Notes: generated from the sequence alone by a model not told the origin. A DNA stretch of 64,000 nucleotides from Candidatus Melainabacteria bacterium (GCA_016716405.1 JADJWK010000001.1:186001-250000), one strand, 5' to 3'; positions 34,187 through 44,227 are shown, counted from the first letter of the stretch. Numbers and translations are program-made.

Positions 34187-34834
34187 TCAATAGATTCTGT
34201 CGGCTCGGGGCTGATAACCGAGCTCCCTGGACTTCTCCAGATCATCAGTAGCCAGTATGCTCTTGTCCAGCGCGTCGTAGCACTTGCTGCGCACATAATA
34301 CAGATAAGCAGCCCGCTCGGCGGGGAACTTGTGAATCGAAACCGTCAGATCCCGGATAGCATCCTTGATCTCACCGACGTGATATCTGGCGACACCACGT
34401 TTGCCCAGGGCCGGGTAAAAATCAGGGTTCACTTCCAGAGCCCGGTTGCAATCGGCAATCGCTTCCTCGAATTGCTTCTTGTTGATGTATGCCTCGGCTC
34501 GATTGACGTAGGCGAACTCGTTCCGGTCGTTGAGCTCGATGGCTTTGTTGCTCTCGGTGATGGCACGGTCCGAGTCATTGAGGGTGAGGTAGACAGAGCC
34601 CCGATAAACATAAATATTGTCGTTATCAGGATCGAGCTCCACGGCTCTCTTGTAGACCTCCAGGGCCTCTTCGTATTTATGCTCCCTGACATACCGGTAA
34701 GCTTCGTTGATCATCACCTGGGAGGTCTGCCTGACATACTGCCCGTGACGCTCGGCCCTGGTCGTGCAACCACTCACGGTCGCCGCCAGGATCAAAGCTA
34801 AAAGTGCTTTTCGGTGGTTCACTCGAACTTCCAT
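34187..34834 (-). CDS. TPR lipoprotein
   Basis: A 215-residue protein with a lipoprotein signal peptide; the lipobox TVSGC puts the modified Cys near residue 23. Four or five tetratricopeptide repeats follow, for example 'ALEVYKRAVELDPDNDNIYVYRGSVYL' and 'AIADCNRALEVNPDFYPALGKRGVARY'. It should be attached to a membrane and act as a protein scaffold. The start is ATG 34834 or GTG 34822; the latter lies after GGAAG and gives a shorter signal peptide. Confidence 0.85.
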   Translation of the reverse strand: MEVRVNHRKALLALILAATVSGCTTRAERHGQYVRQTSQVMINEAYRYVREHKYEEALEVYKRAVELDPDNDNIYVYRGSVYLTLNDSDRAITESNKAIELNDRNEFAYVNRAEAYINKKQFEEAIADCNRALEVNPDFYPALGKRGVARYHVGEIKDAIRDLTVSIHKFPAERAAYLYYVRSKCYDALDKSILATDDLEKSRELGYQPRADRIY

Positions 34835-34954
34835 AAAATGCCGAAGGGCTATTGGCTACCTCAAACAGAGTTATAGCATGTATATAGCCAATTGCTAAGC
34901 ACAGCCGATAAGCTTAAAAAGAATTGCTTCCGCTCAGGCTTTTTCCCGAACCGA

Positions 34955-36370
34955 TCAGGAGACCTTCGGCGCTCTCAGGGCGGCGTTGAGCACCTCCAGG
35001 CGTCCGAGCAGCTTGCTGCCGTTGATCACCGTGCGTCCGATATCAGCAACGAACAAAGCCAGAGCAGCCTCGAGAGAGATCTCATCGCGCCGGGCGATGA
35101 TCTGCCCGCTGTCGTTCAGGAAGCAGAAGCCGGGCTGGAGAGGAAGCGGAAAAACCGAGGCGCCAGGGACCAGATCGACACCGGCGGTTCCCGGAACGAT
35201 GCCATTGCGCCTCATCCACGAGTCAAGCGCCTGACGGACTTTGCTGGTGGAGACCGGGCGAATGAAGAAGACTAGAATCTGCCACTGCTCCGAATCACTG
35301 GCCTTGTACATCCGGCAATCACCCAGACCGGCAGCGCCGAGGCAGGCCCGAATCCGAGCAAGTCCGTCTTCGCAGCGATAGAAGCTGCCTTCGTCGATGG
35401 TCAGGGCCAGGAAGCCGGTGGTGGCATCGGCACTCACTGCCCGCTGGAAATTGGATTGACCGGCTATAGCCTCGACGATCTCCTCATCGCTCAAATGATG
35501 GAACCGGCTCGTCTCATGCCAGTCGCCTTTGCTGCTCTTCTTGATCCTGCTCGAGAAGCGGTGGGCGAAAAGAGCCAGAAAAATCGCCATGTTGTCCGAG
35601 AAAGAGGCAGGCTCCATAAACTCGCAACCGCCGGCCTCACCGGTGATATCCGTGGACCGGGAGCGCCGGAGAAGCACCGGCGCCACATCCTCATCGTCAA
35701 GTCCGCAGGAGATGTCCATCTCAGCGGCCCTGGCGAAGAAGTCCTCAGCCAGGACTTCGCTCTCCATCACGGGAGGCAAATAGCTCTCCGGCCGGGGAAA
35801 AGCCTGGGGCTCCAGCGCCTGCTCTTGCTCGAGTACACTTTCCGGCTCCGGCTCCGGCTCCAGATCAAGCTCCGGCCCCGGCCCGAAATCGAGCTCCCGC
35901 TCCATTTTCGGTGCGGGCTCGTCCTCGGAAAAGGACTCCTCTTCAGGAAGCTCGACAAGAACAGGCCCGGCAGCACCGGAAGGAGGACGCGCGTCGATGA
36001 TCAGGTCGAATATCTCCGGCTCGAAAAGACTGTCCCGAGGACTTTCTGCCGTCTCGAAAGAGACAGGCTCTTCAGGCACCGCGAAAGAGATGAGCTCGCT
36101 TTCAGGCTGCCCGCCCGGATCGAAATCGAGATTGAGGACTTGATCAATCAGGTCCTCCAGCTCGAAGTCAGGCTCCGGCTCGCTCTCGACTATCTTCAGA
36201 CCGGTGCTTTCGGAGATCTCATTCTCGGAGATCTCTCTTTCGGAGATCTCTTTCTCGAAACGCTCGGCTTGCAAGTCCAGATCCATGCGAAGCTGAAAGA
36301 CATTCCGGTTTTCGTCACCGCCGTCAGTACCAGATCCACCGGTGCCGCTTCCTGATGTCTTCTTATCCAA
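34955..36370 (-). CDS. Acidic protein with a C-terminal domain resembling a decayed TOTE-type primase
   Basis: A 471-residue protein starting at TTG 36370 after a GAGGG site. The first ~260 residues are very acidic and low in complexity, with Glu-Pro runs and an 'EISE' repeat near residue 42. From about residue 280 the order 'FHHLSDEEIVEAI', 'TTGFLALTIDEGSF', 'LARIRACLGAAGL', 'WQILVFFIRPVSTSKVRQAL' and 'ASVFPLPLQ' recalls the archaeo-eukaryotic primase domain of TOTE elements. The metal-binding DFD triad and the SGxGxH motif expected there are missing. I infer a non-catalytic nucleic-acid-binding or scaffold domain; this is a weak homology judgement made by eye. Confidence 0.55.
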   Translation of the reverse strand: MDKKTSGSGTGGSGTDGGDENRNVFQLRMDLDLQAERFEKEISEREISENEISESTGLKIVESEPEPDFELEDLIDQVLNLDFDPGGQPESELISFAVPEEPVSFETAESPRDSLFEPEIFDLIIDARPPSGAAGPVLVELPEEESFSEDEPAPKMERELDFGPGPELDLEPEPEPESVLEQEQALEPQAFPRPESYLPPVMESEVLAEDFFARAAEMDISCGLDDEDVAPVLLRRSRSTDITGEAGGCEFMEPASFSDNMAIFLALFAHRFSSRIKKSSKGDWHETSRFHHLSDEEIVEAIAGQSNFQRAVSADATTGFLALTIDEGSFYRCEDGLARIRACLGAAGLGDCRMYKASDSEQWQILVFFIRPVSTSKVRQALDSWMRRNGIVPGTAGVDLVPGASVFPLPLQPGFCFLNDSGQIIARRDEISLEAALALFVADIGRTVINGSKLLGRLEVLNAALRAPKVS

Positions 36371-36731
36371 TACTCAGCCCTCAAAAATCGCCGGATTACG
36401 GTAGGCGGCAAGCCGCGCCAGCTCTATCATACACCAAGCCAGGCCGTCCACCAGTAGCACACCACAGGCGGTTGCACCACCACTGGATCGGCTCGAGATA
36501 AACACCATAGATACACCGGATCTACAACAGATCTCCGCGACTTATAGATGCGGGTGCCGCCCTCATTACACTTATTGAATCTTAGACGGGCAATTCTCGA
36601 TCACCCTCAGTAGCGACTGCAGGGCGGCCGGGCAGTGTCTCGTCCATCGATTCATGGCAACCCGCGGTAGTCAAGATTTAGAAGAGCATGAATCCGGGGC
36701 AGATATATCTTAATGACCATCAGGGAAGGCT
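36371..36731. other. Intergenic region between divergent genes
   Basis: About 360 bases separating the acidic protein from the kinase gene. It must hold promoters for both. I see no gene or repeat in it. Confidence 0.4.
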
Positions 36732-38396
36732 ATGCCCTCAGACAGCAACCATTTCTCCGAATCGAGACCACACCCGCTAATTGGCAAGACAATCGGCGTC
36801 TATCGCATAGTCGAGCCTATAGGCCGGGGAGGGATGGGTTTCGTGTTCAAAGCCAGACACGAGATCATGAATCGAGACGTGGCAATCAAGCTCCTCTCCC
36901 CCCAGGTGGCCACCGACGAGATCGGCATCAAGCGGATCAGGCGGGAAGCGAGCGCCATGGGCAGCCTGCAGCATCCCAACATTGCCACGATCTTCGATTT
37001 CGGCGTCAGTGACGACGCGCAACCCTTCATCGTCATGGAATACATCCAGGGACAGACCCTGAAAGACCTTCTCAAAGAGCAGAAGAGACTGACCGCCGAA
37101 CGAGGCTTGCCGATCTTCGCGAGAATCGCCGATGCCATGGCCTTCGCCCACGAGAATGGCGTCATCCACCGCGATCTCAAACCCCACAACATCATGCTTA
37201 GCGACACCGTCGAAAAGGATTTCGTCAAGGTTCTGGACTTCGGAATCGCCAAATCGGTAAACGAGTCGGTGATGCTCACGCAGAAAGGCGAGGTCCTGGG
37301 CAGCCCGCTCTATATGAGCCCCGAGCAGTGCACAGGCAAGAGCATAGACCAGCGCTCGGACATCTATGCCCTCGGCGCGATCATGTACGAGTCGATTACG
37401 GGTAAACCGCCCTTCATGTGCAGCACCATATACGAAACCATATACGCGAAGACCACCGAAACACCAGAACCCTTTCTGGAAGTGGCACCGGACCTTCCGA
37501 ACCTTATGGAGTGCCAACCCCTTGAAGAGCTGATCATGGCCTGCCTGTCCATAAGCCCATATGACCGCCCCAGCTCGATGAGCGAGCTGAAAGTAAGGCT
37601 GGCTGCGGCAGGCTCGCTTCTCGGAATCACTATGACCAGTTCCACGGTCACCTCGGCAATCGCCCGGGTGGAGCCGACCGAACCGGACCAGACAAAGCCC
37701 GCCGCCCCGGTCGAAATCACTGCTGAGACAGTTTCCATCGACCAGCAACCAGAGCCCGAATCAGGTCGAGCCGGAGCCACACAGGAAACCAGCACTGTTC
37801 AAATCGAGAAGCCGACCCTGCCGGACAGCCTGAAATCGAAGCCGGTCCTGGCCGCTGGCGCCGGAGCGCTTCTCATTGCCGTATGCGCAGCCCTGGCTTT
37901 CGCTTTCTCGAGCGCCTTCAACCCCGGCAAGCAAGCCGCTGACGCTCCCGGCTCGCCCCGGATCACGCAGAGCAATAAAGCCCCCGCGGGGGATGCATCG
38001 CCTGGAAAGACTCTCGGAACGGTTCGGCATTCCACCGTCGATGCCATGGAATCGGCCATGCTCGAAAAACAGAGCGAGCATGCCGAAAAGGCCCCTTCCG
38101 GCACACGTCGTGCCGTCTCAGCCGCCGGGAGCCTGCCGCAAGAGACAGGTCATGCACCACCTCTGGCCCCTCCGATAGGAAAAGCCCCACCCGCCCGGAA
38201 CCCGGCGCCGCCGGTCTCGCAGCCGGTCTCGCAGCCGAAATTATCGCCCCGGAGCTCCGGGGCAGTCTCCAGAGAAGACGTACGAACCTATGAGCGCGAG
38301 GCCCGCAAATCCTACAAGCACAATCGGCGGAAATTCCAGGAAGTGCGCGGCAAGGTCAAGAGCATATGGAAAAACATCAAGAGCATTGGACGCTGA
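36732..38396 (+). CDS. PknB-type Ser/Thr protein kinase with transmembrane helix
   Basis: A 554-residue kinase. The glycine loop GRGGMG is at residues 31-36, the ATP lysine at K53 ('VAIK'), the catalytic loop HRDLKPHN near 145, DFG near 165, and 'GSPLYMSPEQ' in the activation segment. After the kinase domain come an acidic/Pro-rich linker, one transmembrane helix (about 370-393) and a Pro/Ser-rich, basic tail outside the membrane containing a QPVS repeat. It has no PASTA or other known sensor domain. All catalytic residues are present. It converges on the minus-strand kinase pair, from which it differs in its C-terminal half. Confidence 0.9.
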   Translation: MPSDSNHFSESRPHPLIGKTIGVYRIVEPIGRGGMGFVFKARHEIMNRDVAIKLLSPQVATDEIGIKRIRREASAMGSLQHPNIATIFDFGVSDDAQPFIVMEYIQGQTLKDLLKEQKRLTAERGLPIFARIADAMAFAHENGVIHRDLKPHNIMLSDTVEKDFVKVLDFGIAKSVNESVMLTQKGEVLGSPLYMSPEQCTGKSIDQRSDIYALGAIMYESITGKPPFMCSTIYETIYAKTTETPEPFLEVAPDLPNLMECQPLEELIMACLSISPYDRPSSMSELKVRLAAAGSLLGITMTSSTVTSAIARVEPTEPDQTKPAAPVEITAETVSIDQQPEPESGRAGATQETSTVQIEKPTLPDSLKSKPVLAAGAGALLIAVCAALAFAFSSAFNPGKQAADAPGSPRITQSNKAPAGDASPGKTLGTVRHSTVDAMESAMLEKQSEHAEKAPSGTRRAVSAAGSLPQETGHAPPLAPPIGKAPPARNPAPPVSQPVSQPKLSPRSSGAVSREDVRTYEREARKSYKHNRRKFQEVRGKVKSIWKNIKSIGR

Positions 38397-38405
38397 AACT
38401 TCTTG

Positions 38406-38423
38406 CCCGCACATTGGTGCGGG
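38406..38423 (+). terminator. Short hairpin after the kinase gene
   Basis: CCCGCAC and GTGCGGG (7 bp) around ATTG, 10 bases past the stop codon. There is no T-run. Confidence 0.4.
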
Positions 38424-38451
38424 GTATGAGCAGGTCTCCTTCGCCCACTTC

Positions 38452-38614
38452 TGTAGCGAAAGTCTTCCTCGCTCTTCGATAAGTTCGGCGAGAGTTCTGC
38501 CATCGACATGCCCCATCACCATGAAGGGGCAATCCCCATCGGTAATACCAAAATCGAGCACCTGGACGATATTGGGATGATCGATCCGGGAGGCCATCCG
38601 GGCCTCGCCGGATC
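38452..38614 (-). pseudogene. Remnant of a third LRR-kinase gene
   Basis: Immediately after the stop of the kinase-LRR gene (38617), the minus strand reads 'GEARMASRIDHPNIVQVLDFG', then 'MVMGHVDGRTLAELIEERG', and then loses similarity. This matches the alpha-C to hinge region of the two intact kinases at 38617-40407 and 40409-42202. It lacks the glycine loop, lysine, catalytic loop and everything after. It is a decayed fragment of a third tandem member. Confidence 0.75.
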
Positions 38615-38616
38615 TA

Positions 38617-40407
38617 TTAACGCACCGGCTCGCCGTCAAGCAGATTCATGCCGTCCAGATGAAAGGATACATCAGGAAACTCGATACTCAACCGCCTGGC
38701 TGCCCCGACCTCGAAAGGCATTCCCTTCAGACCGATCTCGAGCAGCCGGCGAGACTTGATGAAACTCCGAACACCGGATTCAGTCAGCATATTGCCCGAC
38801 AGGTTCGGGCTTTCGATGATCAGGCCATCGAGGGCTTTCAGATCCCTGTCATGCAAGCCGAGATCAGCCAGACTGAGCTGCTTGAAATGAATCTTGCACA
38901 TGGCCAGTCCTTTCAGACCTTTGCCGGTTACACTGGTGCCGGGAATGAGCAGGTCCTCGAGAGCCTTGAATTCAGCCAGGATCGGAATGGCCCGATCATC
39001 GATGCCTTGGCAATTGTCCAGAGCCAGAATACGCAACTCCGGCAGCCTCGCCAGCGGGCGAAGCCCTTCCGATGTGATATGTCGGCATGACTCGAGGCGA
39101 AGCTCCTGGAGATTCGCGAGACCGGCAACATGCTTCAAGGATTCGTCCCTGAAAACGACTGAATCCTTGACCCGCAGCTTTGAGAAGGACTTGCTCGCTA
39201 TGCCGTCAAGACCTCTTCCTTCGATGGCGGACCCTTCAAGGAGAAGGGACTTCAAAGTTCGCGCTTCCGGTCGTCTCAGGAAGTCCTCCAGGTCGGCGTC
39301 GCTCGTATCGTGCTCACACTTGTAAGTGCCGGCTCCGGTCCTCACTACCTTGCGCGCATCGCCGGCTCCTCTCTCGGGCTCCCCGTCCAGCGATCGCAGA
39401 GCAACCGGCACCAGGGATGCCACCACGAGACCGCTCGCGATCACCAACCCCATGAGCGCGAACGGCAACCACCGCGAGCGCGCCTTATCCGCGGCGAAAG
39501 CCTGCCACTGCTCATCATCGATCGACTGACGACTTGCCGGCGGATCTACCCGGAGCCGCTCCAGATCAGCCAGGAGAGACGATACATCCTGATAGCGATC
39601 CCTCGGGTCGATGGCCAGACAGGAAGCTACCACTTTCTCGACCTCTGGCTGCTCCGGATATCCAGCCTCCGCGAGGGTTGGAGCTTCAGTGGTCGTCTTG
39701 ATGGAAATAGTCTCCATGGCGGTTTCGCCCCGCAGGGGAACGTCACCGGTCAAGACCCTGAACATCAGACAGCCGAAAGAATAAACGTCCGATCGCCTGT
39801 CGACGCTGCCAGCGCCCGCCTGCTCCGGACTCATATAAAGAGGGCTTCCGACAATAGCGCCTGTTCGTGTGAGAGTCTTCAGAGCATGCGCCTGCGAATC
39901 GTCGGAGCCCTCAGGTCTGGCGATACCGAAATCCAGAAGCTTCGCCTGGAGCTCGCCTGCCTCGGTCCGCGTCACGACCACGTTGCCGGGCTTCAGATCC
40001 CGATGCAAGACGCCTCTGCCATGTGCGTGATCGAGCCCCCGCCCGATCTGGATGAGCACAGGCAGAGCTTCGGCAAGCGGCATCGGTCCCCGCCTTGCCA
40101 GAACAGTATCGAGACTTTCGCCCTCGACAAGCTCCATGACCATATAAGGCCTGTTCGACACAGTCACTCCGAAATCCAGGATCTGAACCACGTTGGGATG
40201 ATCGAGCCGGGAGACCATCCGGGCCTCGCGCTGAAAGCGAGACAGAACGGCGGCGTCATCGCCCAGGCAGAGGACCTTGATGGCCACCGCCCGATCCAGA
40301 GCGCTATCCCGGGCCATAAAAACGATACCCATGCCCCCTTCTCCGAGCTTCCGCCCGATCCTGTATCGATCGGGCAAATCGCCCATAAAGAAGCGGTCTT
40401 CATCCAT
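38617..40407 (-). CDS. Ser/Thr protein kinase with C-terminal leucine-rich repeats, copy 2
   Basis: A 596-residue protein. The kinase domain (about 14-275) is complete: GEGGMG, lysine in 'VAIKVL', HRDLKPGN, DFG and 'GSPLYMSPEQ'. A transmembrane helix follows (about 313-335). The C-terminal third is made of leucine-rich-repeat units such as 'LRLESCRHITSEGLRPLARL' and 'LALDNCQGIDDRAIPIL', of the cysteine-containing/F-box kind seen in other bacterial surface LRR proteins. The repeats would lie outside the membrane and could be the sensor. It starts one base after the previous gene's stop and belongs to a tight operon. It is a clear paralogue of the next entry. Confidence 0.88.
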   Translation of the reverse strand: MDEDRFFMGDLPDRYRIGRKLGEGGMGIVFMARDSALDRAVAIKVLCLGDDAAVLSRFQREARMVSRLDHPNVVQILDFGVTVSNRPYMVMELVEGESLDTVLARRGPMPLAEALPVLIQIGRGLDHAHGRGVLHRDLKPGNVVVTRTEAGELQAKLLDFGIARPEGSDDSQAHALKTLTRTGAIVGSPLYMSPEQAGAGSVDRRSDVYSFGCLMFRVLTGDVPLRGETAMETISIKTTTEAPTLAEAGYPEQPEVEKVVASCLAIDPRDRYQDVSSLLADLERLRVDPPASRQSIDDEQWQAFAADKARSRWLPFALMGLVIASGLVVASLVPVALRSLDGEPERGAGDARKVVRTGAGTYKCEHDTSDADLEDFLRRPEARTLKSLLLEGSAIEGRGLDGIASKSFSKLRVKDSVVFRDESLKHVAGLANLQELRLESCRHITSEGLRPLARLPELRILALDNCQGIDDRAIPILAEFKALEDLLIPGTSVTGKGLKGLAMCKIHFKQLSLADLGLHDRDLKALDGLIIESPNLSGNMLTESGVRSFIKSRRLLEIGLKGMPFEVGAARRLSIEFPDVSFHLDGMNLLDGEPVR

Positions 40408-40408
40408 A

Positions 40409-42202
40409 TCAATAGAGCTCCGAGCGATCGAACCGGTTCTCGCGGGCGCTCTCGATCACGAATTTTATCCTCGGGAAATTCTTTCGGAGAGCCTGCAATT
40501 GCCCGGCACCGACATTCTCGCAGTGACGCAGGTCGATCTGCCTCAAACTCTTGTTCTTCGCCAGAGCTCCGATTCCCTTTCCAGTGAGAGCATGATTGGA
40601 AGAGACCACTATAGTCTCCACCGGAAGCTCTAAGAGAAGCGGCATCTGCTCGTCTTTCAGATTCAAGCGTGCGATGCTCAGAGTCGAGAGCCGCTTCACC
40701 GCCGCCAGACGAGGAAGGCTGGCAGGCGCGAAAGACGTCCCGGAGATGTCCAGGCTCTCCAGGGCGGGCATGGCGGCAAGAGACCGGACGATACCATCAT
40801 CGACACCAATACAATTGGTCAGGCTGAGACGCCTCAATCGTGGCAGCGAGGACAGAGGTACCAGGCAAGCATCTTTCAGACTGTTGCACATGTCGAATTC
40901 CAGATTCTCGAGAGTGGCGAGCCGGGCGATAGATAAGGCAGCCTGCTCATCGATGCGGCTGGACTCCCTGATCTTCAGCGACTTGATTCCTCGATTCCGC
41001 AGGCGATCGAAACCTCTGCTCGTAACCTTCGATTCGCTCAGCTCCAGGGCTTCGAGATCGCCGTCCGGAAGCTCGTCCAGATGCCGGTCCTCCACCATTT
41101 GCCCTCGCCAGATGCCTCCGACTCTCTCGATACGACCCAAATCCTCTTTGCGGTCCTGATTCATCCCTTGTTTGTCTTCCTCCAGACTCAGCCCGGTCCG
41201 CTGCTCCGGCAATGAACTGATAATCCAGGACCCAAGCCCGAATAGCAGACATCCCGAGACCAGAATAGATATTCCCGGACCGGAAAGGCGTCCGGCTCGA
41301 TCCGGGAAGCTCCTTTGCTCTCTCTTTTCTTGCTCAACCTCGTGCTCAACCCCCTCAGTCTCCAGACCCCTGAAGACCTCGGAAAGCTTTGCGTCAAGCT
41401 CCTCCACCGTGGCGAATCGATCTCCCGGAGCAAGAGCAAGACAAACCGCGACAACGCTATCCAGTCCATCAGGATATTCCCTGTCCACGAAAGAAGACAG
41501 GGAAGGCGGAGGCGACTTGCTCTTGGTCAGCAAGGTATCGACGATTGTTTCTCCCCGAAAGGGCTCCCTTCCGGTGAGCATCTTGAACAAGACGCAGCCG
41601 AGCGAATAGATATCCGATCGTGTATCCGCCTCCTCACCCGAGGCCTGCTCCGGGCTCATGTAAAAGGGACTTCCCATCACCGCTCCCGGTCTCGTGAGCG
41701 TGGCGCTCCGAGCGGAGCCTTCCAGGAAGCGAGCCAGACCGAAATCAACTATCGTGATGCTTTCGCCGTCTTCACCGACAATCACGTTGGCCGGCTTCAA
41801 ATCACGATGGACCACGGCCTGCCGATGCGCCGCGGCAAGACCGCTGCAGAGCTGGCTCATGATCGATGCCACCCTTTCCAGGGGCAGAGGACCTTCCTCG
41901 TCCAGGACCCTGGCCAGATTCCGGCCGGCGGCGAAATCCATTACCAGATAGGGCATACAATCCTCACTGACTCCGAAATCCAGGACCCCGACAACATTCC
42001 TGTGTTTGAGCCGGCTCAATGCCCGGGCTTCCCGCTGAAAGCGCGCGACGAGCTCCGCTTCGCTTCCGGCGCGCAAAATCTTGATTGCCACTTCCTTTTT
42101 CAAAGCCGTATCGAGCGCTCGATAAACGACTGCCATTCCGCCCTCGCCGAGAGTCTCGATTATCTCGTATCGGTCCGGCAAGCCGGATACCATGTCGCCC
42201 AC
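40409..42202 (-). CDS. Ser/Thr protein kinase with C-terminal leucine-rich repeats, copy 1
   Basis: A 597-residue paralogue of the neighbouring kinase, beginning with GTG directly after the peptidase stop codon. The kinase domain has GEGGMA, lysine in 'VAIKIL', HRDLKPAN, DFG and 'GSPFYMSPEQ'. A single transmembrane helix lies near 310-330. The exterior part has LRR units such as 'LSLTNCIGVDDGIVRSLAAM' and 'LEFDMCNSLKDACLVPLSSL'. Kinase halves are more alike than the LRR halves, which suggests that the sensor parts have diverged. All catalytic residues are kept. Co-transcription with the S9 peptidase and MshEN-like protein is very likely. Confidence 0.88.
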   Translation of the reverse strand: MGDMVSGLPDRYEIIETLGEGGMAVVYRALDTALKKEVAIKILRAGSEAELVARFQREARALSRLKHRNVVGVLDFGVSEDCMPYLVMDFAAGRNLARVLDEEGPLPLERVASIMSQLCSGLAAAHRQAVVHRDLKPANVIVGEDGESITIVDFGLARFLEGSARSATLTRPGAVMGSPFYMSPEQASGEEADTRSDIYSLGCVLFKMLTGREPFRGETIVDTLLTKSKSPPPSLSSFVDREYPDGLDSVVAVCLALAPGDRFATVEELDAKLSEVFRGLETEGVEHEVEQEKREQRSFPDRAGRLSGPGISILVSGCLLFGLGSWIISSLPEQRTGLSLEEDKQGMNQDRKEDLGRIERVGGIWRGQMVEDRHLDELPDGDLEALELSESKVTSRGFDRLRNRGIKSLKIRESSRIDEQAALSIARLATLENLEFDMCNSLKDACLVPLSSLPRLRRLSLTNCIGVDDGIVRSLAAMPALESLDISGTSFAPASLPRLAAVKRLSTLSIARLNLKDEQMPLLLELPVETIVVSSNHALTGKGIGALAKNKSLRQIDLRHCENVGAGQLQALRKNFPRIKFVIESARENRFDRSELY

Positions 42203-44227
42203 TCAGGCAGGCGCTCCGGACCTGAGATTGTCTATAGGCACAGGCTCGATCCTGTCGGCAGGCTGGATACCGAAAATCCGGCAGTAGAAATAGAGCTCCG
42301 CCTCGAGAGTGCGTTTGATGTTCTCCGCTTTTCTGAATCCGTGCTGCTCGCCCTCATAAGCTATATATGCCACCGGCAGACTCTTTTCCCGGAGAGCGCT
42401 TACCATGGCCTCAGCCTGGCTGGGTGGCACCACTTTGTCCTCGAGACCCTGAAAAACAATAAGGGGGCAGCTCAGGCGATCGGTGAAATTGATGGGCGAG
42501 CGCTCGTAATACAGGTCCTTGCGCTCCGGATAGGGACCGACCAGCCTGTCTCCATAGCGAGACTCGAATTTGTGGGTCTCAAGGGCCAGGGATTCTAAAT
42601 CACCGATACCGAAATGGCTGGCTCCGGCCTTGAACGAATCCTTGAAAGTGAGCACACAGAGCGTCGTATAGCCACCGGCGCTGCCCCCGGTGATCGCCAG
42701 TCGCTCACCGTCCGCCTTGCCTTCCCGCACCAGATACAGGGCGGCATTCTCGCAATCGTCAACGTCCACCACGCCCCAGTTGCCTTCCAGGCGCTTCATA
42801 TATTCGCGCCCGTAGCCAGTGCTACCGCCATAGTTGACGTCGACGACGGCGAAGCCGCGACTCGTCCAGTACTGATAAGCGAAGTTGAGGGTGGTGGACG
42901 TAGAGCCGGTAGGCCCCCCGTGACTCTTTACCAGAAGAGGAGGAAGCTCTCTTTTTCCGTCCTGGAGCTCGCCTTCGAAGTCCTTGTTTCGAGGCGGATA
43001 GTAGAAAGCATAGGCGGTCCTGCCACCGGTAGTGGGAAATTCGATCACCTCGGGACGAGACATATAGCCGGGATCGAGCTCGATCGTCGTATTCTGCCGC
43101 AGGACAGAGAACTCTCCCGAGCCCGGCTCGAGCGATACCACCGCCATGGGCGACACCGGCGAGCCGGCGAGCATGGCTGCCGAAACGCCATCGCTCACCA
43201 CATAGGCGAACTCGGTGTAAGCCCGGTCGCTGCCGTCGCCCCGCTCGAATTCCCTGTAGCTGCCGTCTTTTCCGCTCAGCAAGCCGAGATGCCACACGCC
43301 AAGGTCATTGCTGGCAGCGACGATACTGCCGTCGGCCAGAAATGCGTATGTGGACATGCCGAAAACCCAGAGGGGCATTCCGAACTCTCGACGGGCCAGA
43401 TCAGGCAGAAGCCTCACCGGCCGATCGCCCTCGAGACGAAAGAGATTCCAGAAACCGTCGCGGTCCGAAACGAAGTGCAGCACCCCCGCCGGCGAATAGG
43501 CCGGCTGGAAAACCGACTCTTCGCCGCCTTCTCCTGCAATCAGCCGGGGCTCGTCCAGAGTGAAATCGGCACCGATCGCGGCACGGTAGAGATAAGTGCC
43601 GTCCCAGGGCATGTTCGGATGATCCCAGGCGAGATAGACAAGCTCGTCGCCTGAGGGAGAGAAGCGAGGGCAGGCGTAGAAATCATGCCCCCGGGCAATG
43701 GTTCGGGGCTCGGGCGAGTCCGCCCGGAGATCGATGGCGGCGAGCTTGTTCTCAGGCTCTTTGCCCTGCTCGACATGCTCTTCCAGAACGCAAACAATAT
43801 ATCGGCCGTCGCCGGTCAGAGCCATATCGGCATAGCGCCAGGGTCCCGGAGCCGTGATCGCCCGGGGCTCGGCGCCCTCTTCAAGGCAATACAGCCGCTG
43901 GTCTTTGTAATTGACGAAATAAATCTTCGACCGGTGCACCGCCATGGCGGCGCCGCCATACTCATGTACCAGGCTGCGAGCGTCGAAGGGAGCCGGCAGA
44001 AGGTCTACGGGCTCGCCGCCGGCCAGGGCACGCACGATCACATTTCGGCCACCCTCGCTCGGTCTGCCTTCCAGCCAGTATATCGAGGGCTTCTCCGACT
44101 GCCCCTCCGCTCCGGGGGCTGTGTCGACGAAGACCTGACCGAGCCGGATGGTACCACTGGCGATATCAGCCGCCTGCACCGGCGATCGCCAGGTTCCGAA
44201 AGGTGCTCTGGTTTTGCTTTCTGTCAT
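42203..44227 (-). CDS. S9-family serine peptidase (prolyl oligopeptidase/acylaminoacyl peptidase type)
   Basis: A 674-residue protein: an N-terminal beta-propeller-like region (about 1-400), then an alpha/beta-hydrolase domain. The catalytic Ser lies in GGSAGGY near residue 512, Asp in 'GLEDKVVPP' near 595 and His in 'GEQHGF' near 627, in the usual order. 'KSHGGPTG' before the nucleophile supplies the oxyanion hole. It cleaves short peptides; no signal peptide is seen, so it is probably cytoplasmic. AAGGAG precedes the ATG. It is the second gene of an operon with the MshEN-like protein and two LRR kinases. Confidence 0.9.
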   Translation of the reverse strand: MTESKTRAPFGTWRSPVQAADIASGTIRLGQVFVDTAPGAEGQSEKPSIYWLEGRPSEGGRNVIVRALAGGEPVDLLPAPFDARSLVHEYGGAAMAVHRSKIYFVNYKDQRLYCLEEGAEPRAITAPGPWRYADMALTGDGRYIVCVLEEHVEQGKEPENKLAAIDLRADSPEPRTIARGHDFYACPRFSPSGDELVYLAWDHPNMPWDGTYLYRAAIGADFTLDEPRLIAGEGGEESVFQPAYSPAGVLHFVSDRDGFWNLFRLEGDRPVRLLPDLARREFGMPLWVFGMSTYAFLADGSIVAASNDLGVWHLGLLSGKDGSYREFERGDGSDRAYTEFAYVVSDGVSAAMLAGSPVSPMAVVSLEPGSGEFSVLRQNTTIELDPGYMSRPEVIEFPTTGGRTAYAFYYPPRNKDFEGELQDGKRELPPLLVKSHGGPTGSTSTTLNFAYQYWTSRGFAVVDVNYGGSTGYGREYMKRLEGNWGVVDVDDCENAALYLVREGKADGERLAITGGSAGGYTTLCVLTFKDSFKAGASHFGIGDLESLALETHKFESRYGDRLVGPYPERKDLYYERSPINFTDRLSCPLIVFQGLEDKVVPPSQAEAMVSALREKSLPVAYIAYEGEQHGFRKAENIKRTLEAELYFYCRIFGIQPADRIEPVPIDNLRSGAPA

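Noticed and set aside
41315..42598. 427-codon plus-strand frame over kinase and peptidase
   Set aside because: Spans the junction of two real genes with full catalytic motifs on the other strand.
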